Assembly: GCF_000787835.1 (NCBI RefSeq)
Contig: NZ_BBPP01000009.1
Coordinates: forward strand, 151,005 to 215,004
Source: Streptacidiphilus melanogenes
Lineage (GTDB): Bacteria > Actinomycetota > Actinomycetes > Streptomycetales > Streptomycetaceae
Length of the DNA stretch: 64,000 nt
Direction of reading: 5' to 3'
Under the pieces are notes generated by a model, which was not told where the DNA came from, made no database searches, and saw nothing but the letters and a program-made list of their open reading frames with translations. The translations under genes were made by a program, and so were the position numbers. Below are positions 42,886 through 52,008 of this stretch, one piece after another. Numbering within the stretch: the first letter of the stretch is position 1; every line of letters begins with the position of its first letter.

Positions 42886-44382
42886 ATGAGCGGGACCTCC
42901 GCCAGGAAGACGGCGGCGGCCGCCCGCAAGCGGACCACCCCCGTCAAGCGGGCCGCCTCCGCCAAGAAGACCGCGTCGCCCCAGCCGCGGCCGCACCTGA
43001 CTCCGGCTCAGCGCGCCGAGCTGGGCCTGCGGGCGCGGGCCAAGGCGCCGCTCACGGAACACGAGCAGTTCGGCGTCGGCTCCGGCCGGGAGGATCCGGT
43101 GGCGATCCTGGAGCGCCAGGCCGAGTCGCGTGTGCAGGAGCTCGTGCCGGTGCGCTACGGCCGGATGCTGGTGTCCCCGTTCACCTTCTACCGCGGCGCC
43201 GCCGCGGTCATGGCCGCGGACCTCGCCGGAACGCCGGACTCAGGCCTCACCGCCCAGCTGTGCGGCGACGCCCATCTGTCGAACTTCGGGCTCTTCGCCT
43301 CCCCGGAGCGGCGCCTGATGTTCGACGTCAACGACTTCGACGAGACCTACCCGGGGCCGTGGGAGTGGGACGTCAAGCGGCTGGCGGCCAGTCTGGAGAT
43401 CGCCGGGCGGGAGAACTCCTTCTCCCGCAAGGAGCGCCGGAAGATCGTGGTGGCGGCGGTCCGCGGCTACCAGAAGGCCATGGCCGGTTTCGCCGGCCTG
43501 GGCAACCTCGACGTCTGGTATGCGAGCGCCGATCTCGAGGAGGTACGCGGCATGCTCGCCGCGCACCTGAACAAGACCCGCAAGAGCATGCTCAAGAAGG
43601 GCGTGGCCAAGGCACGCGCGCACGACAGCCTGCGCGCCTTCCGCAAGCTCACCGAGACGGTCGACGGGCGTCCGCGGATCATCGCCGACCCGCCGCTGAT
43701 CGTGCCGGTCGCCGACCTGCTGTCCGGGCAACAGCGGGGCGCCTTCCACGAGATCATGGAGTCGCTGGTCGGGCGGTACCGGTCCACCCTGCAGTCGGAC
43801 CGCCGAGTGCTGATGGAGTCCTTCCAGCTGGTCGACGTGGCGCGCAAGGTGGTCGGGGTCGGCAGCGTGGGGACGCGCTGCTGGATCATCCTGTTCACCG
43901 GGCGCGACTCGGACGACCCGTTGTTCCTGCAGGTCAAGGAGGCCCAGCGCTCTGTGCTGGCGGACTTCGTCGCCAAGGGCCCCGGCTACGCGAACGAAGG
44001 CGAACGGGTCGTCAGCGGCCAGCGGCTGATGCAGGCCGCGAGCGACATCTTCCTCGGATGGGAGTCGGCGGACGGGATCGACGGTCGGCGCCGGGACTTC
44101 TACGTCCGCCAACTCGCCGACTGGAAGGGCTCCGTGGCCATCGAGCAGTTGGTGCCGAGCGGGCTGGCCATCTACGGGCGGCTGTGCGGCTGGACTCTGG
44201 CCCGCGCGCACGCCCGCTCCGGCGACCCGATCGCCATCGCCTCGTACCTGGGCGACGACAAGGTCTTCGCCCAGGCGATCGCCGAGTTCTCGACCCTGTA
44301 CGCCGACCAGAACGAGCTGGACTTCGCGGCGCTCCAGCAGGCCGACCGCGAGAACCGGATCACCGTCGAGTTCGGGCTCTAG
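42886..44382 (+). CDS. DUF2252 domain protein
   Basis: The 498-residue protein starts with a Lys/Ala-rich basic tail (residues 5-35) and then has the DUF2252 core: PFTFYRGAAAVMAADLAGTP, CGDAHLSNFGLFASPERRLM, FDVNDFDETYPGPWEWDVKR. The GDAH..N and NDFDE segments resemble the catalytic loop and metal-binding motif of aminoglycoside phosphotransferase-like kinases, so a kinase-like reaction is possible but unproven. The family is common in actinobacteria and has no known function. The aquaporin gene begins 30 bases after the stop, so the two are likely co-transcribed. Confidence 0.85.
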   Translation: MSGTSARKTAAAARKRTTPVKRAASAKKTASPQPRPHLTPAQRAELGLRARAKAPLTEHEQFGVGSGREDPVAILERQAESRVQELVPVRYGRMLVSPFTFYRGAAAVMAADLAGTPDSGLTAQLCGDAHLSNFGLFASPERRLMFDVNDFDETYPGPWEWDVKRLAASLEIAGRENSFSRKERRKIVVAAVRGYQKAMAGFAGLGNLDVWYASADLEEVRGMLAAHLNKTRKSMLKKGVAKARAHDSLRAFRKLTETVDGRPRIIADPPLIVPVADLLSGQQRGAFHEIMESLVGRYRSTLQSDRRVLMESFQLVDVARKVVGVGSVGTRCWIILFTGRDSDDPLFLQVKEAQRSVLADFVAKGPGYANEGERVVSGQRLMQAASDIFLGWESADGIDGRRRDFYVRQLADWKGSVAIEQLVPSGLAIYGRLCGWTLARAHARSGDPIAIASYLGDDKVFAQAIAEFSTLYADQNELDFAALQQADRENRITVEFGL

Positions 44383-44412
44383 CCTCCCCCGTCCCAGCCA
44401 AGAGGGGGCACC

Positions 44413-45261
44413 ATGACCGAGCAACCACCGCCGCCACGACCGGAGCCGGAGCCGCAGGCCGCCCGCGTGCTGGGCCCGATCGCGCGCTACGAGCAGAGCG
44501 TCCTGACGCGCATCCAGGACTTCCAGGATCCGCACCAGGAGTGGCGACGGCTCTTCGCCGAGCTGTTCGGCACCTTTCTGCTGGTGCTGGTGGCCGCCGG
44601 CGGCGGGATGATGGGCCGGGCCTTCCCCGGCGCGATCAGCAACTCCGCAGCGGTCGCCTCCCCCGGCCTCATGGTCATGGCGATCATCCTGGCCATGGGC
44701 AAGGTCTCCGGCGCCCATCTGAACCCGGCGGTGAGCGTCGCCTTCGCCCTGCGTCAGGACTTCCCGTGGCGGCGCGTGCCCGGCTATGTGGCGGTGCAGC
44801 TCGTCGGCGCCACGCTCGCGGCGCTGTTCCTGCGCGCGGTGGTCGACGTGTCGGCCCGCTACGGGGCCAACCATCCCGCGCACGGCTACTCCGCCGTGGC
44901 CGCCTTCTGGATGGAGCTGGCGCTGACCACGGGCCTGGTGAGCGTCATCCTGGGCACCGCCTCCGGAGCGCAGAACGTGGGCATCGTCGGCGCCTTCGGC
45001 GTCGGCGGGTACATCGCGCTGGCGGGGCTGTGGGGCTTCCCGCTCTCGGGCGCGTCCATGAACCCCGCCCGCACCTTCGGCCCCGACCTGGTCGCGACCA
45101 CCTTCACCGACTACTGGGTCTACGTGGCCGGGCCGCTGGCCGGCGCCGCCCTCGCCGTTGTCCTGGCCTACGTGCTGCGCGGCGGGGGCGGCGGCGCCTC
45201 AGGCGCCGCCGCCGCCCAGGGAGACCTCTTCACCGACGTGCACGACCCCGGCAAGCCGTGA
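44413..45261 (+). CDS. Aquaporin-family channel (MIP)
   Basis: The 282-residue protein has six helices and two half-helices with the NPA motifs (HLNPAVS at 102-108 and SMNPARTFGPD at 215-225). An unusual N-terminal cytoplasmic extension of about 45 Pro/Glu-rich residues precedes the first helix (WRRLFAELFGTFLLVL). The selectivity-filter Arg after the second NPA is present (NPAR). It should pass water, glycerol or another small neutral solute. AGAGGGGGCACC precedes the ATG. It follows a DUF2252 gene and ends in a hairpin shared with the convergent gene at 45271. Confidence 0.92.
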   Translation: MTEQPPPPRPEPEPQAARVLGPIARYEQSVLTRIQDFQDPHQEWRRLFAELFGTFLLVLVAAGGGMMGRAFPGAISNSAAVASPGLMVMAIILAMGKVSGAHLNPAVSVAFALRQDFPWRRVPGYVAVQLVGATLAALFLRAVVDVSARYGANHPAHGYSAVAAFWMELALTTGLVSVILGTASGAQNVGIVGAFGVGGYIALAGLWGFPLSGASMNPARTFGPDLVATTFTDYWVYVAGPLAGAALAVVLAYVLRGGGGGASGAAAAQGDLFTDVHDPGKP

Positions 45262-45276
45262 GGTCCTGCCTCACGG
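45256..45276. terminator. Hairpin spanning the ends of two convergent genes
   Basis: CCGTGAGG-TCCTG-CCTCACGG is a perfect 8-bp stem with a 5-base loop. It begins within the last codons of the aquaporin gene and ends within those of the SUMF1-like gene, only 9 bases apart. A shared terminator in such a short gap is economical. Confidence 0.6.
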
Positions 45277-46569
45277 CGAACACGGTGTCAGGTCGCCGAC
45301 GACCCCGATCCGCATGCCCAGCCACGGGTAGGTGTGGCTGAAGAACACGTTGTCCTGGGGTTGGAGTCCGACCGCCGAGGGCCACATCTGGTAGGCCGAC
45401 GCGTTGGAGATCCCGCCGTGCAGCCTCCGCCACACCCGCACCGAGCTGCTTCCGAGCGGGGGCGGCGTGATCGTGTCGGTCCACTCGACGGCGTTGCCGC
45501 CCTGGTCGAAGGTGCCCCACGGCGAGGTTGAGCGCGCCTGGCCGACCGTGCTGAGGCTGCCCTGGTAGAGCGCGGCGTACGCGATCGGGTCCAGCCCCAG
45601 CGGGTTGACCGTCGCGCAGTCCGCGCGCGAGACCTCGCCGGGGCACCAGCTCGGCGCCGGCTGGCCGTCGGCGTGGTAGGAGGCCAGCGGCTGGGTCGAC
45701 CCGTTGGTGACGTGGCCCGTCAGCGGGTTGAGGACCGTGGAGTGGGGCGCGGTCGCGTCCCCGTCGCCGAAGACGCCGGGATTCGTCGGGTACTTCCAGT
45801 AGTCGTAGGTGCCGCCCCCGCGGGGGTCGTAGTAGGCCGCCTTGATCCACTCGTCCTGGCTCGGCACCACGAACCCGGTGTTGTGCGCCCGGACGGCCTT
45901 CGGGTCGGCCATGTCGTACATGCCGGTCTCGGTACGCGGCGAGAGCTGGACGCGGTAGCTGACGTACCGGAAGTCGCCGCTCTGGCTGGTGCTCTTGGAG
46001 ATCACGCGCCCGTTGTAGAGGGAGTTGACGAAGCGCGCGGCCCGCAGGAACGTCGCGAAGCCGTAAGGCTTGTCGGCCCACTCGGGAAAGGCCACCGAGT
46101 AGTGCCGGCCGGGCCGGGCGCCCGCGGAGAAGTTGATCTGCCCGTACTTCGGCCACGCGGACGAGCTCTCCGTGTCGTCGTAGAGCCCGTGCGGATCGCT
46201 GCCGGTCGGGTCGGCGGTGTTCAGGAACGCCACCCACTGGTCGACCGTGACCTCGTACTCGCCGATCTGATAGGGCTTGGCGACACCGCCGACCATCAGA
46301 CAGCCCCGCGCGCCCGACGGTGCGTCAGCGCACGAGCGGTAGACCGCGTCCGTGAACGGGACGACGCCGACCGCCCGGTTCCCCGGCGCCCCGACCTCGG
46401 CGGTCGTCACGGTGATGACCGCGCCCGCGCCGCCTGCCACGTCCGGCGAGGAGGGCGCGGCGGCGGCGAACGAACCGCCCGCGAGGCAGGGAGCGAGTAC
46501 GGCGGCCGTGCCGCACGCCGCCGCCATCAGGGCCCTGGTACGAGAGAGACGTCCGGAAACGAACCGCAT
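45271..46569 (-). CDS. Exported SUMF1/FGE-sulfatase-like protein
   Basis: The 432-residue protein has a long signal peptide (residues 1-40; SRTRALMAAACGTAAVLAP) and an FGE-sulfatase/SUMF1 fold. Its marks are YQIGEYEVTVDQWVAFLN, FRYVSYRV, VVPSQDEWIKAAYYDPRGGG, WGTFDQGGNAVEWTD and RRLHGGISNASAY. The C-terminal part lacks the paired cysteines that catalyse formylglycine formation in FGE, so it is probably a carbohydrate- or substrate-binding relative. AAGGGTG lies before the ATG at 46569. It is a lone gene, convergent with aquaporin and separated by 150 bases from the GH16 gene. Confidence 0.85.
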   Translation of the reverse strand: MRFVSGRLSRTRALMAAACGTAAVLAPCLAGGSFAAAAPSSPDVAGGAGAVITVTTAEVGAPGNRAVGVVPFTDAVYRSCADAPSGARGCLMVGGVAKPYQIGEYEVTVDQWVAFLNTADPTGSDPHGLYDDTESSSAWPKYGQINFSAGARPGRHYSVAFPEWADKPYGFATFLRAARFVNSLYNGRVISKSTSQSGDFRYVSYRVQLSPRTETGMYDMADPKAVRAHNTGFVVPSQDEWIKAAYYDPRGGGTYDYWKYPTNPGVFGDGDATAPHSTVLNPLTGHVTNGSTQPLASYHADGQPAPSWCPGEVSRADCATVNPLGLDPIAYAALYQGSLSTVGQARSTSPWGTFDQGGNAVEWTDTITPPPLGSSSVRVWRRLHGGISNASAYQMWPSAVGLQPQDNVFFSHTYPWLGMRIGVVGDLTPCSP

Positions 46570-46722
46570 GAGCACACCCTTGGGATCGACCATCACCATT
46601 CGTGTGCACAACGTAAACGGGGCCGATCCTTCCGCAGTCACCGGCACGCGCGAGGGTCAGCCGGGTGGCGGCAGCCTGCGGCGGACGCGGCACAAGCCGG
46701 ACACGCCGTCGGTGTCGGTGCG

Positions 46723-47595
46723 TCAGTGCTGCCAGACCCGCACCCAGTTCACGACCATCTGTCCCGAGTCGACGTCGGCCGGGGGTGCCTGGGGGTAGCC
46801 GACGGCGAGGGTCAGCAGCACCTCCATCGGCGTGTCGGGGATCACCTTGGGGTTGGTGATCCGGAAGCGCTGGACGCCGTCGATGTACCAGGTCAGCGAG
46901 GACGGTTCCCAGTCGACGGCGTAGGTGTGGAAGCCGCTGGTGAAGTCCCGCGGTCCGAACTGCGTGTACTGGGCCAGGTCGGTCTGGTTGGGGCCGGGGT
47001 AGTGCAGCGTCATCCGGACCGTGCGCGCGTCGCCGAACTGTTCGGCGATGTCGATCTCGGGTGGGACGAACCGGGTCTGCGGCATCATCCAGAACGCGGG
47101 GAACATGCCCGGCTCCGCGGGGAACCGGATCGAGGCCTCGACGTAACCGTACGTCAGCGTGAAGCGCGGGGTCGCGTACCAGTTGCTGCGGCCCGTGGAG
47201 ACCATGCCGGACGTCCAGGGGTAGGTGTGTCCGTCGGTGCCCTTGACGGTCTTCCGCCCGGCGGTCAGGGTCAGCGAGCCGTCGGCGACGGTGGCCTGGC
47301 CGGGCTGGTACCACTCGAGTTCGTGGTTGGCCTCGTTGGTGCAGCCGTTCTGGTTCCAGTCGTAGCAGGTGGTCCAGCGTGAGGTGTCCAGCGACGAGCC
47401 CTGGAACTCGTCGGAGAAGGCCAGATGCCAGTTCCCGGGGGCGGCCGGGGGCGTGGCGGGCGCCGGGTCGGTGAGCCCGGCCGTGGTGCGGGACGGCGAC
47501 GAGGTGCACGCGGCCAGGAGCAGGGCCGCGGCGAGCGCGAGGGCCGAGGCCCCCTTCCAGGTCGGCGCCCTGCGGGAGCCGGCCTTCCAGGGCAC
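46723..47595 (-). CDS. GH16 endo-glycanase lipoprotein
   Basis: The 290-residue protein has a basic N-terminus, a hydrophobic core and the lipobox LLAACTS (Cys about 30), so it is a membrane-anchored exported lipoprotein. The GH16 fold follows (FSDEFQGSSLDTSRWTT) with the catalytic block EIDIAE at 180-185, the two Glu and Asp of the family. WHLAFSDEF and FWMMPQTR are further matches. It probably cleaves a beta-glucan or galactan. The GTG at 47595 begins 2 bases after the stop of the upstream flavoprotein gene, so both are in one operon, and the pair is divergent from the glycan genes starting at 49091. It may trim or release that glycan. Confidence 0.92.
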   Translation of the reverse strand: MPWKAGSRRAPTWKGASALALAAALLLAACTSSPSRTTAGLTDPAPATPPAAPGNWHLAFSDEFQGSSLDTSRWTTCYDWNQNGCTNEANHELEWYQPGQATVADGSLTLTAGRKTVKGTDGHTYPWTSGMVSTGRSNWYATPRFTLTYGYVEASIRFPAEPGMFPAFWMMPQTRFVPPEIDIAEQFGDARTVRMTLHYPGPNQTDLAQYTQFGPRDFTSGFHTYAVDWEPSSLTWYIDGVQRFRITNPKVIPDTPMEVLLTLAVGYPQAPPADVDSGQMVVNWVRVWQH

Positions 47596-47597
47596 GG

Positions 47598-48803
47598 TCA
47601 GGCCCCGTTCCCGGCCGCGATGGCGCTGCTGATCCGCCGGGCGGTGAAGCCGGTTCCGGCGACGAAGCGCATCAGCGGTCCGAAGCTGTCGGCGGCCGAG
47701 AGCCCCGTGAAGTACAGGTCGGGAACCGAGGACTGGAAGTTCCGGTCCAGCCGGGGCGACCCCGAGGGGCTGCGGCGCAGCGCACCGCGCACCGCGCCGT
47801 CGAGCTCCGGGATGCGGTCCACGTCCACCCGGTAGCCGGTCGCGGTCAGGACGTGATCGGCTTCCAGCACCTCCGGCGCACCGTTCAGGCGCAGCCGGAG
47901 GACGCCGTCGGCGGACTCCACGGCTTGCACGGACTGCCCGAGCAGCACCGGGAACCGGCCTTCGACGCGGTCGCGCAGCCACCACGCGCCCGACGGCCCG
48001 AGAACGGTGCGCACCAGGTGCTCCCTGGTCGGGTCGGGCAGGTGCCGGAAGGCCGCGGGGACGCGGCTGAAGGCCAGGTGGGACCAGCCGGGGCCGAGGA
48101 CCGTGCCCGGCTTGGCCGCGCGGACCGGCAGCGGCCGGTCCTGGCAGCGGTCGCTGGTGGGGGGAACGGCGAACAGCAGGCTCGCGCACCGGGCGATCAC
48201 GGTCGGGTGCGCACGGCTCTCGTGGAGCAGGGCGGCGCTCTCCAGCGCCGACTGCCCGGCTCCGATCACCGCGACACGCCGGTCGGCGAAGCAGGACAGG
48301 TCGGCGTGGGCGGAGGGATGCGAGGCGAGCCCCTGGCCCACCAGGTCGGCGAGCTCCGGTGGCACGCGGGCGAAGGGCTGCAAGCCGGTCGCCACGACCA
48401 CGGCACGGGCCTCCAGCTCCTCCCCGGTGTCCAGGGTGACCGAGAACCCGCCGCCGCCGTCGGCGGCGGCGACCCGGGTCACCCGCGAGGTCTCGAGCTC
48501 GGGAACGAGGTTCTGCTGGAACCACTCGCCGTACTCGATGAACTCGGCGATGTCGATCGGATGCAGGTCCCCGCCCGGCGGTACTCCGCGCGCCCTGCGG
48601 AAGGCCCACAGGCTGCCGCGGCCCGCAGGGTCGGAGATGGAGGACGCGGAGGGCGTGGACTTGAGGAACATTCCCTTCGGCATCCGCAGCCGCCAGCTGT
48701 CCATCGGCTGGCCGAAGACCCGCAGGGGCACCTCTCGGGCGCTCAGGTGAGCCGCCGCCGCCAGGCCGTAGGGCCCCGCGCCAATGATGACTACTGGTCT
48801 CAT
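47598..48803 (-). CDS. Flavin-dependent NAD(P)-binding oxidoreductase (monooxygenase-like)
   Basis: The 401-residue protein has an FAD motif at the start (VVIIGAGPYGLAAAAHLSA), a second nucleotide motif in the middle (RRVAVIGAGQSALESAALLH) and the ATG-like loop VVATGLQPFARVP. MFLKSTPSASSISDPAGRGS and the C-terminal LYFTGLSAADSFGPLMRF also occur in FMO-like lysine/ornithine hydroxylase relatives. It oxidises an unknown substrate with NAD(P)H and oxygen. GGAGGAG lies just before the ATG. Being co-transcribed with a GH16 lipoprotein and divergent from a glycosyltransferase cluster, it may modify the glycan or a precursor; this is inference. Confidence 0.88.
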   Translation of the reverse strand: MRPVVIIGAGPYGLAAAAHLSAREVPLRVFGQPMDSWRLRMPKGMFLKSTPSASSISDPAGRGSLWAFRRARGVPPGGDLHPIDIAEFIEYGEWFQQNLVPELETSRVTRVAAADGGGGFSVTLDTGEELEARAVVVATGLQPFARVPPELADLVGQGLASHPSAHADLSCFADRRVAVIGAGQSALESAALLHESRAHPTVIARCASLLFAVPPTSDRCQDRPLPVRAAKPGTVLGPGWSHLAFSRVPAAFRHLPDPTREHLVRTVLGPSGAWWLRDRVEGRFPVLLGQSVQAVESADGVLRLRLNGAPEVLEADHVLTATGYRVDVDRIPELDGAVRGALRRSPSGSPRLDRNFQSSVPDLYFTGLSAADSFGPLMRFVAGTGFTARRISSAIAAGNGA

Positions 48804-49090
48804 AGCGCTCCTCCGGCCCGTGTTCGCGCTCACGCCGACGCCTGCGGCCGGTCGCGCCCGGCAGCGGGTGCCGGCGCCTTCGCCACGGATCCGCCCGCCT
48901 GCGGGTGAGGGGACGGTCGCAGCCGTCCAGACATCCAGAATGCGTCGCAATCCCGGCCGCGGCATCCGGTCACCGTCACCCCATGTCCCGGATGGGTGTT
49001 TCATTGGTATATGTCCGCTCCGAGCTTCGTGCTGTGCGCCGGGACCAGAGGCCCGTGCGCCGGGAGTCACCGCCCAGGGGGAGGTCGGAC

Positions 49091-50392
49091 ATGACGCCGC
49101 CCACCCAGCCCACGGCCACGACCGGGTCAGTCGACGGCGAGGAAGAGCCTGCGGGGGCGCCGGTTCACGTCCTCGAACTGGATCTCGCCGTCCCCGGATC
49201 CCTGCGCTTCCCCGGGGAGACCGAACCGCGCTCCCCCCAGGGACGCCTCCAGGTGCTCGTGCGCCTGCACGGGCATCCGGTCGGCTGGGTCCGCGCAACG
49301 GCGAACGGGGACGATCCGGACACGCTGTACGAGTCGCTGGCCGAGTCCGCCCGCAAGGTCCTGTCCGTCCCCGCGCGGCCTCCGCGGGCACCCGAGACCC
49401 GGCCCTCGGAGCAGGGGCCCCTGGTCAGCGTCATCGTCTGCACCCGGGACCGGACCGCGATGCTTCCCGCCTGCCTGGACTCCCTGCTGCGCCTCTCCTA
49501 CCCCCGGCTCGAGATCCTGCTCGTCGACAACGCGCCCTCGGACGACACCACACGGGAGTTGGTCCTGACGCGCTACGGCGACCGGATCCGGTACCTGCGC
49601 GAGCCTGCGCCGGGTCTCTCCTGGGCGCGCAACTGCGGGCTCGCGGAGGCGCGGGGGGAGATCTGCGCGTTCACCGACGACGACGTCATCGTGGACGACG
49701 AGTGGATCAGCGCCCTGACGGACGTCTTCGAGGCCGACCACCGCGTCGCCTGCGTGACCGGGTTCATCGCCCCGGCCGAGCTGGACACCGAGGCGCAGCT
49801 GGTGATCGAGGCGTACGCGCCCGCGGGGCGCGGATTCGCCCCGCAGACGTGGTCGCTGCGCGGCGCGCAGGAGGACCCGATGGTCCAGTTCTCGGCGGGC
49901 CGCTTCGGCTGCGGGGCCAACATGGCGTTCCGGACCGAGGTGCTCCGCGGGTTCCGCGGCTTCGACCGCGCGACCGGCACCGGCAGCCCCGCCCGCGGTG
50001 GTGAGGACCTGCTGGCCTTCCAGCAGGTCCTCACCGCGGGCCACACGATCGCCTACCAGCCCGACGCCGTCGTCTGGCACCGCCACCGGCGCAGCATGGA
50101 CGCGCTCGTGCGGCAGGTCGGGGGTTTCGGCATCGGCTTCAGCGCCTACCTGACCGCCGCGGTGGTCCGCCGGCCCCGGCTGCTGCTGGTGCTGCTGCGC
50201 CGGCTCCCCACCGGCGCGTGGCGCTGGCACCAGGCCAGCCAGGGGCGGGCGCAGGCGGCCGCCTCCGGCTACCAGGAGATCTTCCGTCTGCTCAAGCGGC
50301 GCGAGCGGCGCGGCTTCCTGCTGGGACCGATCTGCTACCTGGAGAGCGTCCGCAGGCAGCGCAGCGTCGCCCGGGCGGGAGGCCGCGAGTGA
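49091..50392 (+). CDS. Family 2 glycosyltransferase
   Basis: The 433-residue protein has an N-terminal extension of about 105 residues (VHVLELDLAVPGSLRFPGET and LQVLVRLHGHPVGWVRATAN). A GT2 (GT-A) domain follows: LVSVIVCTRDRTAMLPACLD, VDNAPSDDTTRE, and ICAFTDDDVIVDDEW with the DDD metal/UDP-sugar motif at 196-198. RGGEDLLAFQQVLTAGH holds the catalytic ED. It transfers a sugar onto a lipid- or protein-linked glycan, probably from the cytoplasmic side. GGGAGGTC precedes the ATG. It is the first of four plus-strand genes. Confidence 0.9.
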   Translation: MTPPTQPTATTGSVDGEEEPAGAPVHVLELDLAVPGSLRFPGETEPRSPQGRLQVLVRLHGHPVGWVRATANGDDPDTLYESLAESARKVLSVPARPPRAPETRPSEQGPLVSVIVCTRDRTAMLPACLDSLLRLSYPRLEILLVDNAPSDDTTRELVLTRYGDRIRYLREPAPGLSWARNCGLAEARGEICAFTDDDVIVDDEWISALTDVFEADHRVACVTGFIAPAELDTEAQLVIEAYAPAGRGFAPQTWSLRGAQEDPMVQFSAGRFGCGANMAFRTEVLRGFRGFDRATGTGSPARGGEDLLAFQQVLTAGHTIAYQPDAVVWHRHRRSMDALVRQVGGFGIGFSAYLTAAVVRRPRLLLVLLRRLPTGAWRWHQASQGRAQAAASGYQEIFRLLKRRERRGFLLGPICYLESVRRQRSVARAGGRE

Positions 50393-50476
50393 TGCGCAGG
50401 GCCGGGCCACCGGTGCCCCAGACCGCCCGCCGCAAGGCCGGGGCCGCACCACGGCCCGGGCCGGAGCGCTGATGCC

Positions 50477-51976
50477 ATGGCTCCGGACCGCGACCCCCGA
50501 CCCCCGACACCCCCGAACGACGGGGGAACGGGGTCGTCTCCGCTGGGGGCCGCGGACGCGAGGACCGGAGCCCGTGCGCCCACCCACCGAGCCCGGCTCC
50601 GCCACCGGCTCGGAGCCTCCCGAAAGCGCTCGCGCGGCGAGCAACTGCTGCGCAACGGACACATCCTGGCGGCCAGCGCGGTGGTCTCCGCGGGTCTCGG
50701 ATCGCTGTTCTGGATGCTGGCGACCCGTCACTACGACGCGGCGACGGTCGGACGCTACTCGGCGGTGCTGGCGGCGGCCACGTTCCTGTCCACGCTCGGC
50801 AGTCTGAACCTCGGCGACGCCCTGATCCGCTTCGTGCCCACCGCGGGCGCCGGGACCAGGCGCCTGGTGGTCCGCTGGTACGCCATCAGCGCGGTGTGCA
50901 GCGCGCTGGCGGCCGTGCTGTTCCTGCTGCTGATCCCCGTCGTCAGTCCCAAGCTGGACTTCCTGCGCACACCCGGTCTGGCGGCCTCCTTCATCGCCGC
51001 CACCGCCGGGTACTCCATCTTCGTCCTCCAGGACGGCGCGCTGACCGGGGTGCGCCGGACCGGATGGGTCCTCGGCGAGAACACCGTCTTCGCCGTGGCC
51101 AAGGCCGCGTTCCTCGCCGTGTGCATCGCGCTGGACCTGGCGACCGGCATCCTGGTCTCCTGGGCCGCCGCGATGGTGGTGTCGATCGTCCTGACCAACG
51201 TCGTCCTGTTCCGCTGGGCCGTGCCCGCGGCCCCGCGCGAGGCGCCCGCCCGCACCCCGCCACGGGAGCGCAGGACCCGCTGGGCGGCGGCCGACTACGT
51301 GGGCAACCTGTTCAGCTTCGCCACCTCCGCCGTGCTGCCGCTGATGGTCCTCAACCGCGTCGGCGCACAGGACAACGCGTACTACTCTCTGGCCTACGTG
51401 ATCGCCTCGACGCTCTACGTCGCGGCGTTCAGCATGGGCTCCTCCCTGGTGGTCGAGGGCGCGCGGGCCCCCGAACGGCTGGCCGAGCACGCCTACCGGC
51501 TGCTGCGCCACTCCGGCATGCTGCTGGCGGCCGCGGCGGGGGTCATCGTGATCGTCGCTCCCTGGGCGCTGCGACTGTTCGGACCTGAGTACGCCGCGCA
51601 CGGCACCACCGTGCTGCGCCTGATGGCGCTGTCCGCCGTCCCCAACGTCGTGGTCAACGTCGCGATCCAGGTGGCACGCGTGCGGCAGTCACTGCTGTGG
51701 ATGATCCTGGTCAGGGCGGCTGTCGCGGTCCTCGTCATCGGACTGACGGCCGCGCTGCTGCCGCCCTTCGGCCTCGTGGGGGTCGGGGTCGCCTGGCTGG
51801 CGACCGAATGCGCCCTGGCACTCCCCCTGCTGGCGCTGCTGCGGGCCTGGCTCTCGCCACGCCACGCGCAGGCGGGCGCGGCGGGCGGCACCAGCCCTTC
51901 GGCCGTGCCGACCGGCATGAAGCACAGATCTGCTCGCCTGCTCGCCAGGCGGGCGGGCGACGGGCCTTCGACCTAG
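50477..51976 (+). CDS. Oligosaccharide flippase (MOP/Wzx-like)
   Basis: The 499-residue protein has an N-terminal cytosolic tail of about 55 residues and about 12 membrane helices. The first contains HILAASAVVSAGLGSLFWML and later ones ALPLLALLRAW. The VGRYSAVLAAATFLSTLGSL and VLPLMVLNRVGAQDNAYYSL motifs are the pattern of the MATE/Wzx flippase superfamily. It should flip a lipid-linked sugar across the membrane. GGAGCG lies upstream of the ATG at 50477. A 27-residue frame in the 84 bases before it has no protein features. It is likely co-transcribed with the GT2 gene. Confidence 0.9.
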   Translation: MAPDRDPRPPTPPNDGGTGSSPLGAADARTGARAPTHRARLRHRLGASRKRSRGEQLLRNGHILAASAVVSAGLGSLFWMLATRHYDAATVGRYSAVLAAATFLSTLGSLNLGDALIRFVPTAGAGTRRLVVRWYAISAVCSALAAVLFLLLIPVVSPKLDFLRTPGLAASFIAATAGYSIFVLQDGALTGVRRTGWVLGENTVFAVAKAAFLAVCIALDLATGILVSWAAAMVVSIVLTNVVLFRWAVPAAPREAPARTPPRERRTRWAAADYVGNLFSFATSAVLPLMVLNRVGAQDNAYYSLAYVIASTLYVAAFSMGSSLVVEGARAPERLAEHAYRLLRHSGMLLAAAAGVIVIVAPWALRLFGPEYAAHGTTVLRLMALSAVPNVVVNVAIQVARVRQSLLWMILVRAAVAVLVIGLTAALLPPFGLVGVGVAWLATECALALPLLALLRAWLSPRHAQAGAAGGTSPSAVPTGMKHRSARLLARRAGDGPST

Positions 51977-52008
51977 GGTGGCCATGACGCTTCCGGAGGG
52001 TTTTGTCC

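Noticed and set aside
50389-50472. 27-codon frame between the GT2 and flippase genes
   Set aside because: Pro/Arg/Ala-rich, no ribosome site of its own and no helix or motif.
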